In this document: one piece after another, positions 7,375-16,350 of the stretch
Numbering within the stretch: the first letter of the stretch is position 1
Layout: every line of letters begins with the position of its first letter
DNA from: Chromatiaceae bacterium
Lineage (GTDB): Bacteria > Pseudomonadota > Gammaproteobacteria > Chromatiales > Chromatiaceae
Reading direction: 5' to 3'
DNA length: 64,000 nucleotides
Assembly (NCBI GenBank): GCA_024235395.1
Contig: JACKMK010000004.1
Span: forward strand, 744,001-808,000
Notes under the pieces: generated by a model
Told to the model about the DNA's origin: nothing
The model's database searches: none
What the model saw: only the letters and a program-made list of their open reading frames with translations
Translations under genes and position numbers: made by a program

Positions 7375-9586
7375 GCGCCCCACCTTCTGGCTCTGGCGCG
7401 ATAGCTTCAACGGCCACGATAGGAGTAATCTCACCTTCGAGCCACCGGAGCCCCTCGGCTATATAGGTTGGGACAGTCCATGATTTTGGATCCTGCGTCA
7501 GGAGTGCAAGAGCGAAGTCCGTCTTCTTGAAGTTTGAACTTTTGATCTTCTTGTGCAGCCGACCAACGATGTCTTCCAACGATCGTTCATCGCACTTGCT
7601 GATTCTTAGCTTCAGTTCTTTTTGCTCTACGGCTTGGCACCATTGAAGGTTCTCCAGCGCAAATGCCTCCTCCAAGGTCCTACCGGTCCAATCGGCCGTC
7701 TCCCCGTTCCAGGTAACAGATACCGGCACTTGATAGGTTACCCGCGCTAAAGCCGGTGATTCAGGTCCTCGCCTCTGTATTCGATTCTCTTCCTTCGTTG
7801 CAAGCAGGTGTTGAATTACTTTTTTGCGCGGAAGCCACTGGATGAGTGTCTGGTTGGAAGTCTCGGCCCCCTCTTCATGCACCATACACGCCTTGCCAGC
7901 GTGGGCGGCACTGTCTTCATCGACTTCATCCGCCTCATCGTCCCCGACATCCTCCTGTCCGCCCACCACGCTGTCTATATCCGTAATTATCAGTGCTGTA
8001 ATCCCCAGGAACTCAATAAGCGAACGGAAGCGATGCCCAAAAGCACCGCCGATCTCCAAAATGCTCAGATATGCCGACTTCAACTTAGGCGCGGCTTTCT
8101 CGACCATTTGCGGCATGAGAAGGCGCTCTACGTTTCCTTCGACAAGAACGGCTGCGTCCGCAAAGAACAGGTCGCAGTGCGTAAGCTTCAGATAGCGTTC
8201 CAAGAAATCGTTCGTCGGTTGCTCGGTCTGTTTGTAGAACGCTGAAAGATTGAGGACTTCCGATGACATTCCATGTCCTGCGGATTGACGACGAAAGTAC
8301 CGGATTGGTTGAAAGCCGCGCTCATAAAGGATATGCGAAGAATGTGTCGTAACAACGACTTGGCTGTGATAGAAGGCCTTGTCTTCACCTTCTATCGGCA
8401 TAATGTCAAGAACCTCCCGAATAAACACTTGCTGCAACTGAGCATGCAAGTGAACCTCTGGTTCCTCAATAAACACAAGATGGACTGGTGGGCGATCTTC
8501 CTCGATATCCATCCACCGCGTGTGAACGTCGAGGAGTTCTACGACAATGTAGATAAGATTCTTATAACCCAATCCGTTGTAACTATCCGGCAACGTTGTC
8601 CCTTCTGAGCCGTCTTCCGGATCATCAAGGGCATAATGGACCTTGGCACCATCATGGCTACTCAGGATCGATACCGGATTCAACGCCGATTTAATGACGA
8701 GACGCGGGTTATCCACCCCCGGATAACCCAACGTCGCTAATCGTTCTAGAACAGGCTCGAATACGCGCCCCAAGTGTTGATTAAGCAGAGCTTCCGATTC
8801 CGCGAGCGCATGCATCGCATCGTAGTCATCTCCGCGTTTTTCGAGATTATGGTCATAAAAGCGGCTGAGCCTTTTTGACAGGTCCTCTGCACGACCTGTC
8901 CCTCCGCTATCTGACAGGTGTCTTTGCGCTTCAAGAAAGTCAACGCGCAAAAGAGCGTTCAGCGTTTCTTTCGGCCCACGGCCCTTATCGTGAACGATCT
9001 CCCGTGGCTCATAGTTAGCGGCCTGCATCAGGTCCGCATCGAAGCGAGAGCTATCGAGGACGTAGTAGCGAAAACCAAACTCTCGCTTAAGATTTTCTGA
9101 CAAATATTCACACAGCGTTCGTGGGGGTGGGTGATACTCGTCTGCCCCATTTCGTCCTGGCCGGACATTTGCGCGTGCGCTTTCGCGCGCAGCTTCGAAA
9201 CGCGCGACTAGTCCGTCTTCATCCTCGGCCGCAAACTCAACACGTAGTCCGACGAGTGATCCTTCCCAATCGAGGCTTGGCAACAGGTCGACGACGCGGT
9301 GAACGTCTGCTGCCTGGACATGGAACCAAAAGTCGATAGAAATTTTCGGGAGGCACGTCCCCTGACGTTTCTCCCCAAAATCATCGATCTCACACCAACA
9401 ATCCGCATTGAAGTCGTGGAGCGATAATCGATCTTTGGACGCATTTGTAAAAAACTTCACAGCATGCGCTGTGGATGTCTTGCCACTATTGTTCGCACCT
9501 ACAAAAATGGATAGGTCACGATCCAGATCAACCAGCACATTCTTCAATCGCCGGAAATTCCTTATCCTTAGTGCATGAATGTGCAA
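7367..9586 (-). CDS. OLD-family ATPase/TOPRIM nuclease (GajA-like)
   Basis: A 739-aa protein with an N-terminal ABC-type ATPase (IRNFRRLKNVLVDLD, Walker A GANNSGKTST; FIEEPEVHLHAQLQQ for the signature/Walker B region; VVTTHSSHILYE for the H-loop). The C-terminal TOPRIM domain shows VLVEGNVERLLMP and LIITDIDSV, supplying the Glu and DxD metal ligands. Such proteins are DNA-cutting nucleases controlled by nucleotide. The start is TTG 9586 with AAGGGGA 7 bp upstream; no in-frame ATG fits better. The stop of hsdR lies 14 bp before the start, so the gene sits in the restriction operon. It is longer than the classic GajA (about 580 aa). Confidence 0.85.
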   Translation of the reverse strand: MHIHALRIRNFRRLKNVLVDLDRDLSIFVGANNSGKTSTAHAVKFFTNASKDRLSLHDFNADCWCEIDDFGEKRQGTCLPKISIDFWFHVQAADVHRVVDLLPSLDWEGSLVGLRVEFAAEDEDGLVARFEAARESARANVRPGRNGADEYHPPPRTLCEYLSENLKREFGFRYYVLDSSRFDADLMQAANYEPREIVHDKGRGPKETLNALLRVDFLEAQRHLSDSGGTGRAEDLSKRLSRFYDHNLEKRGDDYDAMHALAESEALLNQHLGRVFEPVLERLATLGYPGVDNPRLVIKSALNPVSILSSHDGAKVHYALDDPEDGSEGTTLPDSYNGLGYKNLIYIVVELLDVHTRWMDIEEDRPPVHLVFIEEPEVHLHAQLQQVFIREVLDIMPIEGEDKAFYHSQVVVTTHSSHILYERGFQPIRYFRRQSAGHGMSSEVLNLSAFYKQTEQPTNDFLERYLKLTHCDLFFADAAVLVEGNVERLLMPQMVEKAAPKLKSAYLSILEIGGAFGHRFRSLIEFLGITALIITDIDSVVGGQEDVGDDEADEVDEDSAAHAGKACMVHEEGAETSNQTLIQWLPRKKVIQHLLATKEENRIQRRGPESPALARVTYQVPVSVTWNGETADWTGRTLEEAFALENLQWCQAVEQKELKLRISKCDERSLEDIVGRLHKKIKSSNFKKTDFALALLTQDPKSWTVPTYIAEGLRWLEGEITPIVAVEAIAPEPEGGAHD

Positions 9587-9600
9587 TTTCGAATCCCCTT

Positions 9601-11985
9601 CTATGACTGTTCGTAAAGAACCTTCTGAAACCCAACGAACGCATCCCTGATCTTGGCTACTCCGCCAAGTTCGTGTGCCGCATCGCTGATCGCGTGATAT
9701 TTGAGCTCCAGCAAGTCAGGCAGCTTGTCCTGATCCAGCTCTGACACACCCTCTCTGACGTACTGCGCCAACACGAACTCCAGGAACGCCTGCAGCTTGT
9801 CGTCGTAGGACGCCAAAATCCGTGCCCGGCGCGTATCGACGCGTTCCGCGCGCGTTATCGGCGCGAGGGCAAATGCGATATAGGCCAGAACGTCGTAAAG
9901 GTCGCTGTTTTCCGCATCGATCATGCGGCGGATTTCACCCAATTGATCTTCGCCATAGCCCTTTTCACTTAAGGCTTCGAGCAACGCCTTGCGGGTCTCC
10001 GGATTACTCCAGAGCGCGCGCAGTTCATCCTCGTCTTTGAACAGTTCCGGCAGCTCACCGAAAAGCCGCTCGATAAATTCGGCGGCCGACATGGGCTTTC
10101 CTTCGGGGCTCCAGAAGGTTGTTGCCACCATATGCTGGATGCTGCGTTCTTTGCCGTCCGCCAGTTTGATCCTGGCTTTGACCTTCTTCTTGCAAATGCA
10201 GGGGTACTCGCCGCAAACAGGGCATGGCTCCGGCCCAGGCTTTTCGCAAACACAAGGCACCTGCCCACAAACAGGACAAGGTCCCGGCGGTTCCCGCACA
10301 CAGATACAAGGGTACTTCCCGCAGCGCTCGCAGGGTTCCGGCTCGACGGGCTCACCGTCCCACTCCGGGTCACTGAAATGCTCATAGGCCTTCACGAAAT
10401 CATAGATCGTGAAATAGTCCTTGCCATCAAACAGCCGCGTTCCGCGTCCCACGATCTGCTTGAACTCGATCATCGAATTCACGGGCCGCATCAGGATGAT
10501 GTTGCGCACATTACGGGCATCCACGCCCGTCGAGAGCTTCTGCGATGTGGTCAGGATGGTTGGGATCGTCTTCTCGTTGTCCTGGAAGGTGCGCAGGAAT
10601 TGCTCACCGATCTCTCCGTCATTCGCGGTCACCCGGACGCAGTAATTCGGGTCCGGGCTGTTTTTCATCTGATTGATCAGATCGCGCACGGCAAGCGCAT
10701 GTTCTTGCGTCGCGCAGAATACGAGCGATTTCTGGCTCTGGTCGATCGCGTTCATGAACAGCTTCACGCGGTACTTTTCGCGCTCCCGGATCTCGATGAC
10801 ACGGTTGAAGTCATCTTCCGTATAGCGCTTCCCCTCCTCAATCTCGCCCTCGATCAACTGATCATCGGAGGTATAAACATAGTCATCGAGGGTTGTCGCA
10901 ATCTGCTTAACCTTGAAGGGGGTCAGGAAGCCGTCATTGATCCCTTCTTTTAGCGAGTAGATGTAGACCGGCTCCCCGAAATACGCGTACGTATCGACGT
11001 TGCCTTTGCGCTTGGGCGTGGCGGTCAGGCCCAGCTGCACCGCAGGCGCGAAGTACTCCAAGATACCGCGCCAGTTGCTCTCATCATTCGCCCCGCCCCG
11101 ATGGCACTCATCAATCACGATAAAGTCAAAGAAGTCGGGCGGATACTCGCCAAAGCTTGGCGCGGGATTACCTTCCGCATCCCGGCCCGTCATGAAGGTC
11201 TGAAAGATCGTGAAGAAGATGCTGCCGTTCTTCGGCACCCTGCCCTTTTTGCGGATGCTCGCCGGGTCAATACGGACCAGCGCATCTTCCGGGAAGGCCG
11301 AAAAGGCGTTGTAAGCCTGATCAGCCAGAATATTCCGGTCGGCCAAGAACAGAACTCGGGGGCGGCGGCTGGGCTCACGCGTGATGTTCCAACGGCTGTG
11401 AAACAGCTTCCATGCAAGCTGGAACGCGATGAAAGTCTTGCCGGTGCCCGTCGCGAGGGTTAGAAGAATACGGTCCTGCCCCGCAGCAACGGCTTCCAGC
11501 GCGTTGTTGATCGCATTGTGCTGGTAATAACGGGCCTGCCATTGCCCGCCCTTATCCTCGAAGGGTACCTCGCCAAAGCGATCCCGCCACGCGTTCTCTT
11601 CGGCAAAGGTCTGTGCCCATAGCTCTTCAGGCGTCGGATAGCGCTCGACATAGTTTTCCGCGCCCGTGTGCATATCGATCTGATAGATGCCGACGCCGTT
11701 CGTGGAATAGGTGAAACGGGTCTGGAGCATGGCCGCGTATTTCTTGGCCTGCCCCACGCCTTCCGTATCCGGCAGGTCCCGGCGTTTGGCCTCGATCACG
11801 GCAAGCTTCTGGCCGCGATAGAACAGGACGTAATCGGCGATGTCCTGCTTGGCGCGCTTGCCTGCGCCCTGCAGACGGCCCAGTGTGATGACCTCACGCC
11901 GCACCCGGCTGCCGTCGACAACGCCCCAGCCTGCTTCCTTCAAGGCGGGGTCGATCAGCTCTGCGCGGGTTTCGGCTTCATTCAT
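9601..11985 (-). CDS. hsdR: Type I restriction enzyme, R subunit
   Basis: A 794-aa EcoEI-like R subunit. The N-terminal nuclease shows ADYVLFYRGQKLAVIEAKR (the PD-(D/E)xK core, D-x-n-E-x-K), and the SF2 translocase has LTLATGTGKTFIAFQL (Walker A), VIDECHRGG (DEAD-like box) and a motif VI at QIVGRGTR. It cuts DNA after translocation, in complex with HsdM and HsdS. An unusual segment at about residues 553-600 holds repeated CxxCGxxPCxC units. ATG 11985 overlaps the hsdS stop by 4 bases. The protein looks intact, but methylation of host sites depends on hsdM, which is interrupted. Confidence 0.93.
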   Translation of the reverse strand: MNEAETRAELIDPALKEAGWGVVDGSRVRREVITLGRLQGAGKRAKQDIADYVLFYRGQKLAVIEAKRRDLPDTEGVGQAKKYAAMLQTRFTYSTNGVGIYQIDMHTGAENYVERYPTPEELWAQTFAEENAWRDRFGEVPFEDKGGQWQARYYQHNAINNALEAVAAGQDRILLTLATGTGKTFIAFQLAWKLFHSRWNITREPSRRPRVLFLADRNILADQAYNAFSAFPEDALVRIDPASIRKKGRVPKNGSIFFTIFQTFMTGRDAEGNPAPSFGEYPPDFFDFIVIDECHRGGANDESNWRGILEYFAPAVQLGLTATPKRKGNVDTYAYFGEPVYIYSLKEGINDGFLTPFKVKQIATTLDDYVYTSDDQLIEGEIEEGKRYTEDDFNRVIEIREREKYRVKLFMNAIDQSQKSLVFCATQEHALAVRDLINQMKNSPDPNYCVRVTANDGEIGEQFLRTFQDNEKTIPTILTTSQKLSTGVDARNVRNIILMRPVNSMIEFKQIVGRGTRLFDGKDYFTIYDFVKAYEHFSDPEWDGEPVEPEPCERCGKYPCICVREPPGPCPVCGQVPCVCEKPGPEPCPVCGEYPCICKKKVKARIKLADGKERSIQHMVATTFWSPEGKPMSAAEFIERLFGELPELFKDEDELRALWSNPETRKALLEALSEKGYGEDQLGEIRRMIDAENSDLYDVLAYIAFALAPITRAERVDTRRARILASYDDKLQAFLEFVLAQYVREGVSELDQDKLPDLLELKYHAISDAAHELGGVAKIRDAFVGFQKVLYEQS

Positions 11986-13247
11986 GCGGTGGCATCTTCC
12001 TTGATGGCTGTTTCCGCCCCTGCCGTTAACTTTCCATCAAAGGCTTTTTGCAGAAGGGATTGCTTGAGTTCAGTGAGCTCGGCCAGCTTTTTCCGATAGA
12101 TCGTTTCAAGACGTCGGGTTTCAGCAATCAATGCATCAAATCTTCTGGCTATTTGCCTTTGGACATCGAAGTCAGGATACGAAACCTTCAGTTCTAGTTG
12201 TTTCGTGATTCCGATATAGGCCCTAGTCGATCCCGCACCTGCAATATGGCAGATTTCGTCTTGAAACTTGGGACTTTGGAAGAAGTAGTAGAGGTAGCGA
12301 TTATGGAGCACCCTGCCATCCTTGATCCGATAATACGTGACTTGCGGTGTCAGCATCACGTAATCGTGAGATGTTTGTAGTACGGCGACCCTACCGATCG
12401 TTCCCTTGTGAGAAAGCAAAACGTCCCCAGCTACTGCAAACCCTTTCCGGAGCGAATCTGCTTGCGATCTCGTTAAGAAATTGCAGTGCATCTGGTCAAC
12501 TTCGCCTGCCACCAGATCTGACGCCATTATGAATGGAACACCAGACTGCACAAAATCTGCCTTCTTGGGATGAGTATCTCCATGATTGCCATCCAATGGC
12601 TTTTCCAGAATCTGATCATCCACTAGCTGTCCGACCGTTGTATCTACCCACTCCTCTCCCTTGTTGGAGAAGACCGCATTCAGATAACTCTCAAATAGCT
12701 CGCGGGCATTTGCGAGGTTCTTTTCGGCATTAGCGGTCGCAGTCACAATCCCCTCGAACGCTTCATCGAGAATGGCAACAATGCGTTTTTGTTCTGAAAG
12801 CGGTGGGACTGGCACCTTCAAAGACTTTACGAAAGGGAGCTTGACGCCCTTCACAGTTAAGCCTGTTCCTTCAGACTCAATCACCTTACTAATGCTCTGA
12901 AACCAGCGAAATAGAAACCGCACGTCAAGGTATTTTTTATTCTTCGGTACGACACCTCGCAAATCCTGATTGATAGCCGTGTCTTGCGCGAGGATACATA
13001 CCTTTCCAAGCCCTACTCGCGTCGCGATTACGACATTGTTTCTGGGAATAATATTTGTAGCACTGTGAGCGACAGCTTCATTTGAAATCCTGCATTCTGT
13101 CGTGGATAACAGCTCTTCCCTCATATCGCGTACGGTAGCCCACGGAATATCGCCACCATAGTATGAACTGTTTGCCTTCGACGGGGTTCCTCCCCCGACA
13201 ATATTGCAGACTTCTCCGAGCGGCTTATTTTCCCACCCCGTCGTCAT
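11982..13247 (-). CDS. hsdS: Type I restriction enzyme, S (specificity) subunit
   Basis: A 421-aa protein with two target-recognition domains, each followed by a conserved helical region. The first half starts WENKPLGEVCNIVGGGTPSK and ends with PPLSEQKRIVAILDEAF; the second half ends with DFDVQRQIARRFDAL and a coiled-coil. This two-domain layout reads the two halves of a bipartite DNA site and anchors HsdM. ATG 13247 overlaps the hsdM stop (ATGA), and its own stop overlaps the hsdR start the same way. A longer frame to 13415 is only the overlap with hsdM. The recognition sequence cannot be predicted from sight. Confidence 0.92.
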   Translation of the reverse strand: MTTGWENKPLGEVCNIVGGGTPSKANSSYYGGDIPWATVRDMREELLSTTECRISNEAVAHSATNIIPRNNVVIATRVGLGKVCILAQDTAINQDLRGVVPKNKKYLDVRFLFRWFQSISKVIESEGTGLTVKGVKLPFVKSLKVPVPPLSEQKRIVAILDEAFEGIVTATANAEKNLANARELFESYLNAVFSNKGEEWVDTTVGQLVDDQILEKPLDGNHGDTHPKKADFVQSGVPFIMASDLVAGEVDQMHCNFLTRSQADSLRKGFAVAGDVLLSHKGTIGRVAVLQTSHDYVMLTPQVTYYRIKDGRVLHNRYLYYFFQSPKFQDEICHIAGAGSTRAYIGITKQLELKVSYPDFDVQRQIARRFDALIAETRRLETIYRKKLAELTELKQSLLQKAFDGKLTAGAETAIKEDATA

Positions 13248-14632
13248 AGCATCCCCCGGATGCCTTCGAGGATTTCGGCACTTTCCGCATCCAGCGCAAC
13301 CATCTCGGCGATGATCTCTTCCGGCTCGCGCAGTGGCGCTTCTTCGGCCTTGTTCGGATTTTTCACCGACAAGTCGAACGTCGCGGGATCGATATCCGCG
13401 ACGTCCACGGACCAAGACTTCTTAGAATTTGCAGAGCTGACCTGCAGCTCCACAAACTCCTTCAAATCATCATCATTCAGAGCATTGGTCTTGCCAAGAG
13501 ACCGCCCAGGATCGAGTTGGTAGTACCAAATCTTCCGCGTCGGTGCGCCCTTGTCGAAAAACAGCACAACGGTCTTCACACCCGCCCCGAGGAATGTCCC
13601 GCTCGGGCAATCCAGCACGGTGTGCAGGTTGCAGCTTTCCAGGAGCTCCTTCCGCAGAGCTTTCGAAGCGTTGTCGGAATTCGAGAGGAACGTGTTCTTG
13701 ATGACGACCGCCGCCCTGCCCCCGGCTTTCAGGTACTTGATGAAGTGCTGGAGGAACAGAAAGGCCGTCTCGCCGGTCTTGATCGGGAAGTTTTGCTGGA
13801 CTTCCTTGCGCTCCTTGCCGCCAAAAGGCGGATTAGCCAGGATCACGTCGAACCGGTCCTTGTCCTGAATATCTGCCAGGTTCTCCGCCAGCGTGTTGGT
13901 GTGGATAATGTTCGGCGCGTCGATGCCGTGCAGGATCATATTCATGATCGCAATCACGTAGGCCAGACTCTTCTTCTCCTTGCCGTAGAAGGTTCTGGTC
14001 TGGAGCGCTTGCAACTGGCTGGTGGTGAGCTCCCCTTTACGCAAATAGTCATGGGCCTCGCACAAGAACCCGGCAGACCCGGCTGCGCCGTCATAGATGC
14101 GCTCGCCGATCTTGGGATTGACCACCTGGACCATAGCGCGGATCAGAGGGCGCGGCGTGTAGTACTCACCGCCGTTACGCCCGGCATTGCCCATATTCTT
14201 GATCTTGGCTTCGTAGAGATGGGAGAGCTCGTGCTTTTCCTTTTGCGAGCGGAACCGGAGCCCATCCATCAGTTCAAGGGCGTCTCGAAGCGAATAGCCG
14301 CTTTGGAACTTGTTTTTGATCTCACCGAAGATCTCACCGATCTTGTATTCGATCGTGTCGGGGCTTGTTGCCCGGTCTTTGAACCCCTGCAGGTAGGGAA
14401 ACAGATCGCGGTTGACGTAGTCGATCAGGTCGTCACCGGTGAGCGCCTTATCGTGATCGAAGGAACCATCCGCCTTCTTGGGAGCCGCCCAGCTTGACCA
14501 GCGGTGCGGGGCATCAATGATGAAGGCGTAGTCCTTGCCGACCAGTTCGGCCTCCATGGCCCGCTCCTGCTCCAGATCATCCAGGTATTTAAGGAAGAGC
14601 ATCCATGAGGTCTGCTCGGTGTAATCAGGGTT

Positions 14633-15457
14633 CTACCCCGTCTCCACGGACGGTTTTAAAAAGGCGGAAAACGCCTGATCCTTTCTCGCGACTCTACGCC
14701 GCATTCTCGGGTTGTGGAATCGCTCGATGTAATTGAATACATCAGCGCTGATCTCGTCTCGGGTACGGTAACGCCGGTGGTTTGTGCGTTCACGCTTGAG
14801 CATACCGAAGAATCCTTCGCAGGCTGCGTTGTCACCACAGTGGCCAACGGCGCTCATGGAACAGATCAGCGTGTTTCGCTGCAGGAACCGTTGGTAGTCG
14901 CCGCTCCGAAACTGACTGCCACGATCGGAGTGCAAGACCACTGACCAGCCGCCCTGGCGCTGCCAGACGGCCATCTCAACGGCCCGGATGACCATCTGGC
15001 GATCCTGTCGATGGTGCATCGACCAACCGATCACGAGCTTGCTGAAAAGGTCGATGACGACGCACAAGAAGAGCTTGCCTTCATCCGTCTTCAGCTCGGT
15101 GATATCCGTGACCCATTTGCTTTCCGGTTCCAAGGCCGTGAAGTCCCGCTCGAGATGATTGCGGATGCCTGGTGGTGGCAAGCCTGGCTTGCCGCGTTGG
15201 CCCCGCTTCTTCTTGCGCGGCCAACCCTGCAGGCCATTGACGGCCATCAGGCGGGCAATCCGATTCTTGCTGGCGGTCTCGCCTTCCTCGGTCAGATCCT
15301 CATGCATGCGCGGCGCGCCAATCACGCCTTGGCTGTCCTCGTGGACCTCTCGGATCCGCTTCAGCAGGCGCTCATTGTCGATCTGACGCGCACTGGGCGG
15401 TCGACCTTCCCAGTCGTAGTAACCACTGGGCGACACTTTCAGAAGCCGACACATCAT
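14633..15457 (-). CDS. IS3-family transposase OrfB (DDE integrase domain)
   Basis: A 274-aa frame from ATG 15457. It starts with an HTH_21-like region (LLKVSPSGYYDW, then ERLLKRIREVHEDSQGVIGA) and has an rve integrase core with the DDE residues in WVTDITELK, VLHSDRGSQF and ACEGFFGMLK. The C-terminus reaches into the left inverted repeat, as is usual in this family. The frame is open further upstream in the -1 frame relative to orfA, so the active enzyme is likely an OrfAB fusion made by -1 frameshifting. It looks intact. Confidence 0.93.
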   Translation of the reverse strand: MMCRLLKVSPSGYYDWEGRPPSARQIDNERLLKRIREVHEDSQGVIGAPRMHEDLTEEGETASKNRIARLMAVNGLQGWPRKKKRGQRGKPGLPPPGIRNHLERDFTALEPESKWVTDITELKTDEGKLFLCVVIDLFSKLVIGWSMHHRQDRQMVIRAVEMAVWQRQGGWSVVLHSDRGSQFRSGDYQRFLQRNTLICSMSAVGHCGDNAACEGFFGMLKRERTNHRRYRTRDEISADVFNYIERFHNPRMRRRVARKDQAFSAFLKPSVETG

Positions 15458-15501
15458 TCGAACGGGAAACTTATCGCGACAACGCTGGATCGCCTGGTAT
15501 C

Positions 15502-15789
15502 TCAGGAGGATTCCTTGGCGAAGAACGTTGCCGCATCGCGCAAAAAATCCCGTTCCTTTTTCACGCGCGCCAGTTCGCGCTTGAGTCGCGCGACTTCTTC
15601 ATCCCTGGGATTGCCGGATCCCCCGAAGGCATGACGGCCCTCAGCATCGGCTTCTCGCTTCCAGCGGGTCAGCAGATTGGCGCCGATACCCAGCTCACGG
15701 GCGACCTGCGCACAACTGACGCCAGGCTGTCTGGCTTGCTCAACGGCGCCCTGTTTGAACTCCGGGCTGAACTTTCTTCTCTTCGACAT
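15502..15789 (-). CDS. IS3-family transposase OrfA (HTH protein)
   Basis: A 95-aa protein starting MSKRRKFSPEFKQGAVEQAR, a classic HTH_Tnp_1 domain, followed by a leucine-zipper-like helix (about 62-88). It binds the terminal repeats and regulates transposition. An AAAAAGG stretch and a TTTTTTG stretch near the 3' end are candidate slippery sites; the -1 frame stays open from there into orfB. Confidence 0.92.
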   Translation of the reverse strand: MSKRRKFSPEFKQGAVEQARQPGVSCAQVARELGIGANLLTRWKREADAEGRHAFGGSGNPRDEEVARLKRELARVKKERDFLRDAATFFAKESS

Positions 15790-15938
15790 ATGAACACTCC
15801 TTTCTGCCCATTATCGGGCTTTTTGGAAGTGTCCGTGTTAATGGGGTAGAACCCTCAAGCTCCGTCGTGCAGCCAGCCTCTTTCCAGAGAACGTCATCGA
15901 TATTCTTGAAAGTCTGTTCGAACATGGTCCCTCGTTCT

Positions 15939-16124
15939 CTAGTTCACGGGGCGGTCTTCCGCCCGGCGGTTTTGGCCAGCGACCTGGAGCCGCTCGAATT
16001 CTTCAATGCTCATCACGACAACGACTGGCCGACCGTGCTTCTCGATGGTCACGGGTTCGGCGCGGGCAGTATCCAGAAGCCGTCCAAATCCGTTCTTGGC
16101 GTCTTTCGCGGACATGGATTTCAC
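15939..16124 (-). CDS. Phd/YefM-type antitoxin-like protein without a toxin
   Basis: A 61-aa protein with the Phd/YefM DNA-binding fold: VKSMSAKDAKNGFGRLLDTA, then PVTIEKHGRPVVVVMSIEEF. I place the start at GTG 16124, which has GAGGA 7 bp upstream and aligns with the usual MKxMPAKDAKN start; a longer frame to 16211 runs through the promoter. The C-terminal toxin-binding tail is short. No toxin gene is adjacent: the next gene, 13 bp downstream on the same strand, is hsdM. It may act as a repressor of the restriction operon rather than as an antitoxin. Confidence 0.75.
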   Translation of the reverse strand: MKSMSAKDAKNGFGRLLDTARAEPVTIEKHGRPVVVVMSIEEFERLQVAGQNRRAEDRPVN

Positions 16125-16140
16125 GGGCACATCCTCTAGT

Positions 16141-16161
16141 AGCCATTTGAGCCATAATGGC
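16141..16161. promoter_or_regulatory. Candidate operator for the Phd-like protein
   Basis: A perfect palindrome GCCAT-A-ATGGC at 16151-16161 is preceded by a second AGCCAT at 16141-16146, nine bases from the AGCCAT at 16150. It lies 17 bp before the GTG start of the Phd-like gene. Phd/YefM proteins bind short palindromes over their own promoters, so autoregulation of the whole restriction/Gabija-like operon is plausible. Confidence 0.5.
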
Positions 16162-16350
16162 CAAATTTTGGCAGGCACGCAATCGCTTTGTTTCGAGAAA
16201 TACAACCGCATCCAGTGGCGATTCGTTCGTCGAGTTCTGCTGACGGAACAGTGGTGGACCGCCCTAGAAAATTTCCTCGGGCATCCCGGTCTTACACGAG
16301 CGAGATCAGAAACTTGTGGAATAGGTTTGTTGCAATGGGGGCCGTCGCCT

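Larger units (their letters stand above)
14628..15854 (-). mobile_element. IS3-family insertion sequence, 1227 bp, in hsdM
   Basis: The ends are inverted repeats: both begin GGGTTCTACCCC, followed after a 5-bp mismatch block by CACGGAC (14628-14651 and 15831-15854). The element is flanked by the 3-bp direct repeat TCA at 14625-14627 and 15855-15857. It carries overlapping-frame orfA and orfB of the IS3 family on the minus strand. Boundaries are supported by perfect restoration of hsdM after removal. Confidence 0.93.
13244..15925 (-). pseudogene. hsdM: hsdM (type I N6-adenine methyltransferase), split by an IS3-family element
   Basis: The gene is in two pieces. The 5' piece runs from ATG 15925 to 15858 (MFEQTFKNIDDVLWKEAGCT and TEL). 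The 3' piece runs from 14624 to the TGA at 13244 and begins DYTEQTSWMLFLKYLDDLEQ. Removing 14628-15854 and one copy of the 3-bp duplication joins CTT to GAT in frame and gives a normal 483-aa HsdM. The 3' piece keeps the AdoMet motif region (YDGAAGSAGF) and the catalytic NPPF motif (ILANPPFGGK). ATG 14602 could restart translation and give a protein lacking 31 residues; whether that is active is unknown. If it is not, the intact HsdR should stay harmless because it needs HsdM for complex formation. Confidence 0.92.
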
